Assembly: GCA_021828925.1 (NCBI GenBank)
Contig: JAJZCT010000276.1
Coordinates: 1 to 5,242 of the forward strand
Length of the DNA: 5,242 nt
Direction of reading: 5' to 3'
DNA from: Planctomycetota bacterium
GTDB taxonomy: Bacteria; Planctomycetota; Phycisphaerae; WQYP01
The position numbers and the translations under genes were made by a program. The stretch's first letter is position 1, and the number at the start of each line of letters is the position of its first letter. This document shows, piece by piece, positions 4,339 to 5,242 of the stretch. The notes beneath the pieces were generated by a model. The model was given only the letters and a program-made list of their open reading frames with translations, was not told the origin of the DNA and did not search any database.

Positions 4339-5242
4339 TTACCGTAATTTGACTGTAGCTAATGCCATGGCGGCAAACAGTGCGGAAAGCAGCCAGAACC
4401 GTACCACAATCTGTGGTTCGCTCCATCCCTTCAGATGAAAGTGATGATGAATTGGACTGCATAAGAACACTTTTTTTCCGTGCGTGGCTTTGAAGTAACC
4501 AACCTGAATCATCACACTCATGGCTTCTACGACAAATATCCCCCCTACCAGCAACAGCATGGGTTCTTGCCGAATGACAATCGCGACGTACCCCACCACC
4601 CCGCCCAGCGCCAGCGAGCCGGTATCTCCCATGAACACTTGCGCCGGATTGCAGTTAAACCAGAGAAACCCCAGACAGGAGCCGGTAATTGAACCGCAGA
4701 TAATCGCCAGTTCACCGGCGTCTCGAATGTGGTTGAAGTTTAAATTGCCGGCCCAACGGGCATCACCGGTGACATACGCCAAAATCATAAAAGCAAACGC
4801 AACAATGGCCATGCAGCCGCTGGCCAAGCCATCCATGCCATCGGTCAGGTTGACCGCATTGCTGGTCCCGGTGATAACCACGACGGAAATAATGGCAAAA
4901 AGCCAGGTGGGTAAAACGATATCGCGTGGCAAAAAAGGCCAGTTAAGGTAATGGGCCTGATCATATTTTCCGTGGTAATAAATAAACAGCGCCAGCAGCA
5001 CACCCAGGCCGATCTGAAAAACTATTTTCTCCCACCAGAACAATCCGTCGCGGCTGCCCGGGACTCGCCGCTTGGCGGTAAGTTTAAGCCAATCATCAAC
5101 GCCGCCGAGCGTGCCGAGATAAACCAGACATAACAACCCCATCCGCACGTAAAAATTGTCCAATCGCGCGAAGATCAACGTGGTAAGAAAAATGCTTAAA
5201 ATGATCAACATTCCCCCCCATTGTGGGGGTATTGGCTTTGGC
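4339..5242 (-). CDS. mraY: MraY, phospho-N-acetylmuramoyl-pentapeptide transferase (5'-truncated by window edge)
   Basis: MraY is an integral membrane enzyme that transfers phospho-MurNAc-pentapeptide from UDP to undecaprenyl phosphate, giving lipid I in peptidoglycan synthesis. The frame stays open to the window edge, so the ATG at 5211 is internal. Upstream codons read PKPIPPQWGG, the counterpart of the family's KxGTPTMGG motif. About 300 of a usual 360 or so residues are present. Counting from Met at 5211, the motifs are: LGGVDDWLKL with the Asp pair at 39-40; NAVNLTDGMDGLASG at 118-132; PAQVFMGDTGSLALGG at 189-204 with Asp196; and PIHHHFHLKGWSEPQ at 253-267 with the His triplet at 255-257. 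Many hydrophobic helices alternate between them. The ending LATVKLR closely resembles that of E. coli MraY. Two motif positions are unusual: PPQWGG for TPTMGG, and His259 where many MraYs have Glu. It is probably the last gene of a cell-wall cluster continuing to the right, since the next gene to the left is convergent. Confidence 0.95.
   Translation of the reverse strand, partial: PKPIPPQWGGMLIILSIFLTTLIFARLDNFYVRMGLLCLVYLGTLGGVDDWLKLTAKRRVPGSRDGLFWWEKIVFQIGLGVLLALFIYYHGKYDQAHYLNWPFLPRDIVLPTWLFAIISVVVITGTSNAVNLTDGMDGLASGCMAIVAFAFMILAYVTGDARWAGNLNFNHIRDAGELAIICGSITGSCLGFLWFNCNPAQVFMGDTGSLALGGVVGYVAIVIRQEPMLLLVGGIFVVEAMSVMIQVGYFKATHGKKVFLCSPIHHHFHLKGWSEPQIVVRFWLLSALFAAMALATVKLR

Overview
The window looks like a chromosomal segment of a Gram-negative-type bacterium that uses the PEP-CTERM/exosortase cell-surface sorting system. 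My best guess is Planctomycetota (Phycisphaerae-like) or a relative in the PVC group. This rests on two secreted proteins with C-terminal sorting tails (one VPEP, one PLPAA), an unusually long N-terminus before a signal peptide, and a diverged MraY. The taxonomy is inference only; there is no rRNA or other marker here.

Layout, left to right. (1) 1-117: the 3' end of a forward gene whose last 38 residues resemble the C-terminus of adenylylsulfate kinase (CysC). (2) 118-145: a short array of three AATACTG units. It overlaps the 3' end of (3), a reverse-strand gene (127-1974) for a secreted S8-like serine protease with a VPEP sorting tail. (4) 1975-2655: a 681-bp divergent intergenic region with a near-consensus sigma-70-type promoter (2267-2295) and a leader of about 350 nt containing several hairpins. 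(5) 2656-3528: a forward gene for a small Gly/Ser/Thr-rich secreted protein with a PLPAA-type sorting tail, followed by a very good intrinsic terminator (3578-3619). (6) 3621-3675: a second, longer array of the same 9-10 bp repeat, in opposite orientation to the first. (7) 3689-4321: a forward glyoxalase-II-like metallo-beta-lactamase-fold hydrolase, probably translated from a leaderless or nearly leaderless mRNA. (8) 4339-5242: reverse-strand mraY, cut at its 5' end by the window edge.

How it fits together. CysC (sulfate activation), the glyoxalase-II-like hydrolase and MraY (lipid I synthesis) are housekeeping-type genes with no evident functional link. Between them sit two divergent genes for exported, probably surface-anchored proteins, and this pair is bracketed by inverted copies of the same short repeat array. 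That arrangement suggests an accessory surface-protein module (protease plus a possible partner or substrate) inserted into a housekeeping background. It is the most interesting feature here. The sequence supports the repeats and gene order directly; mobility and partnership are inferences.
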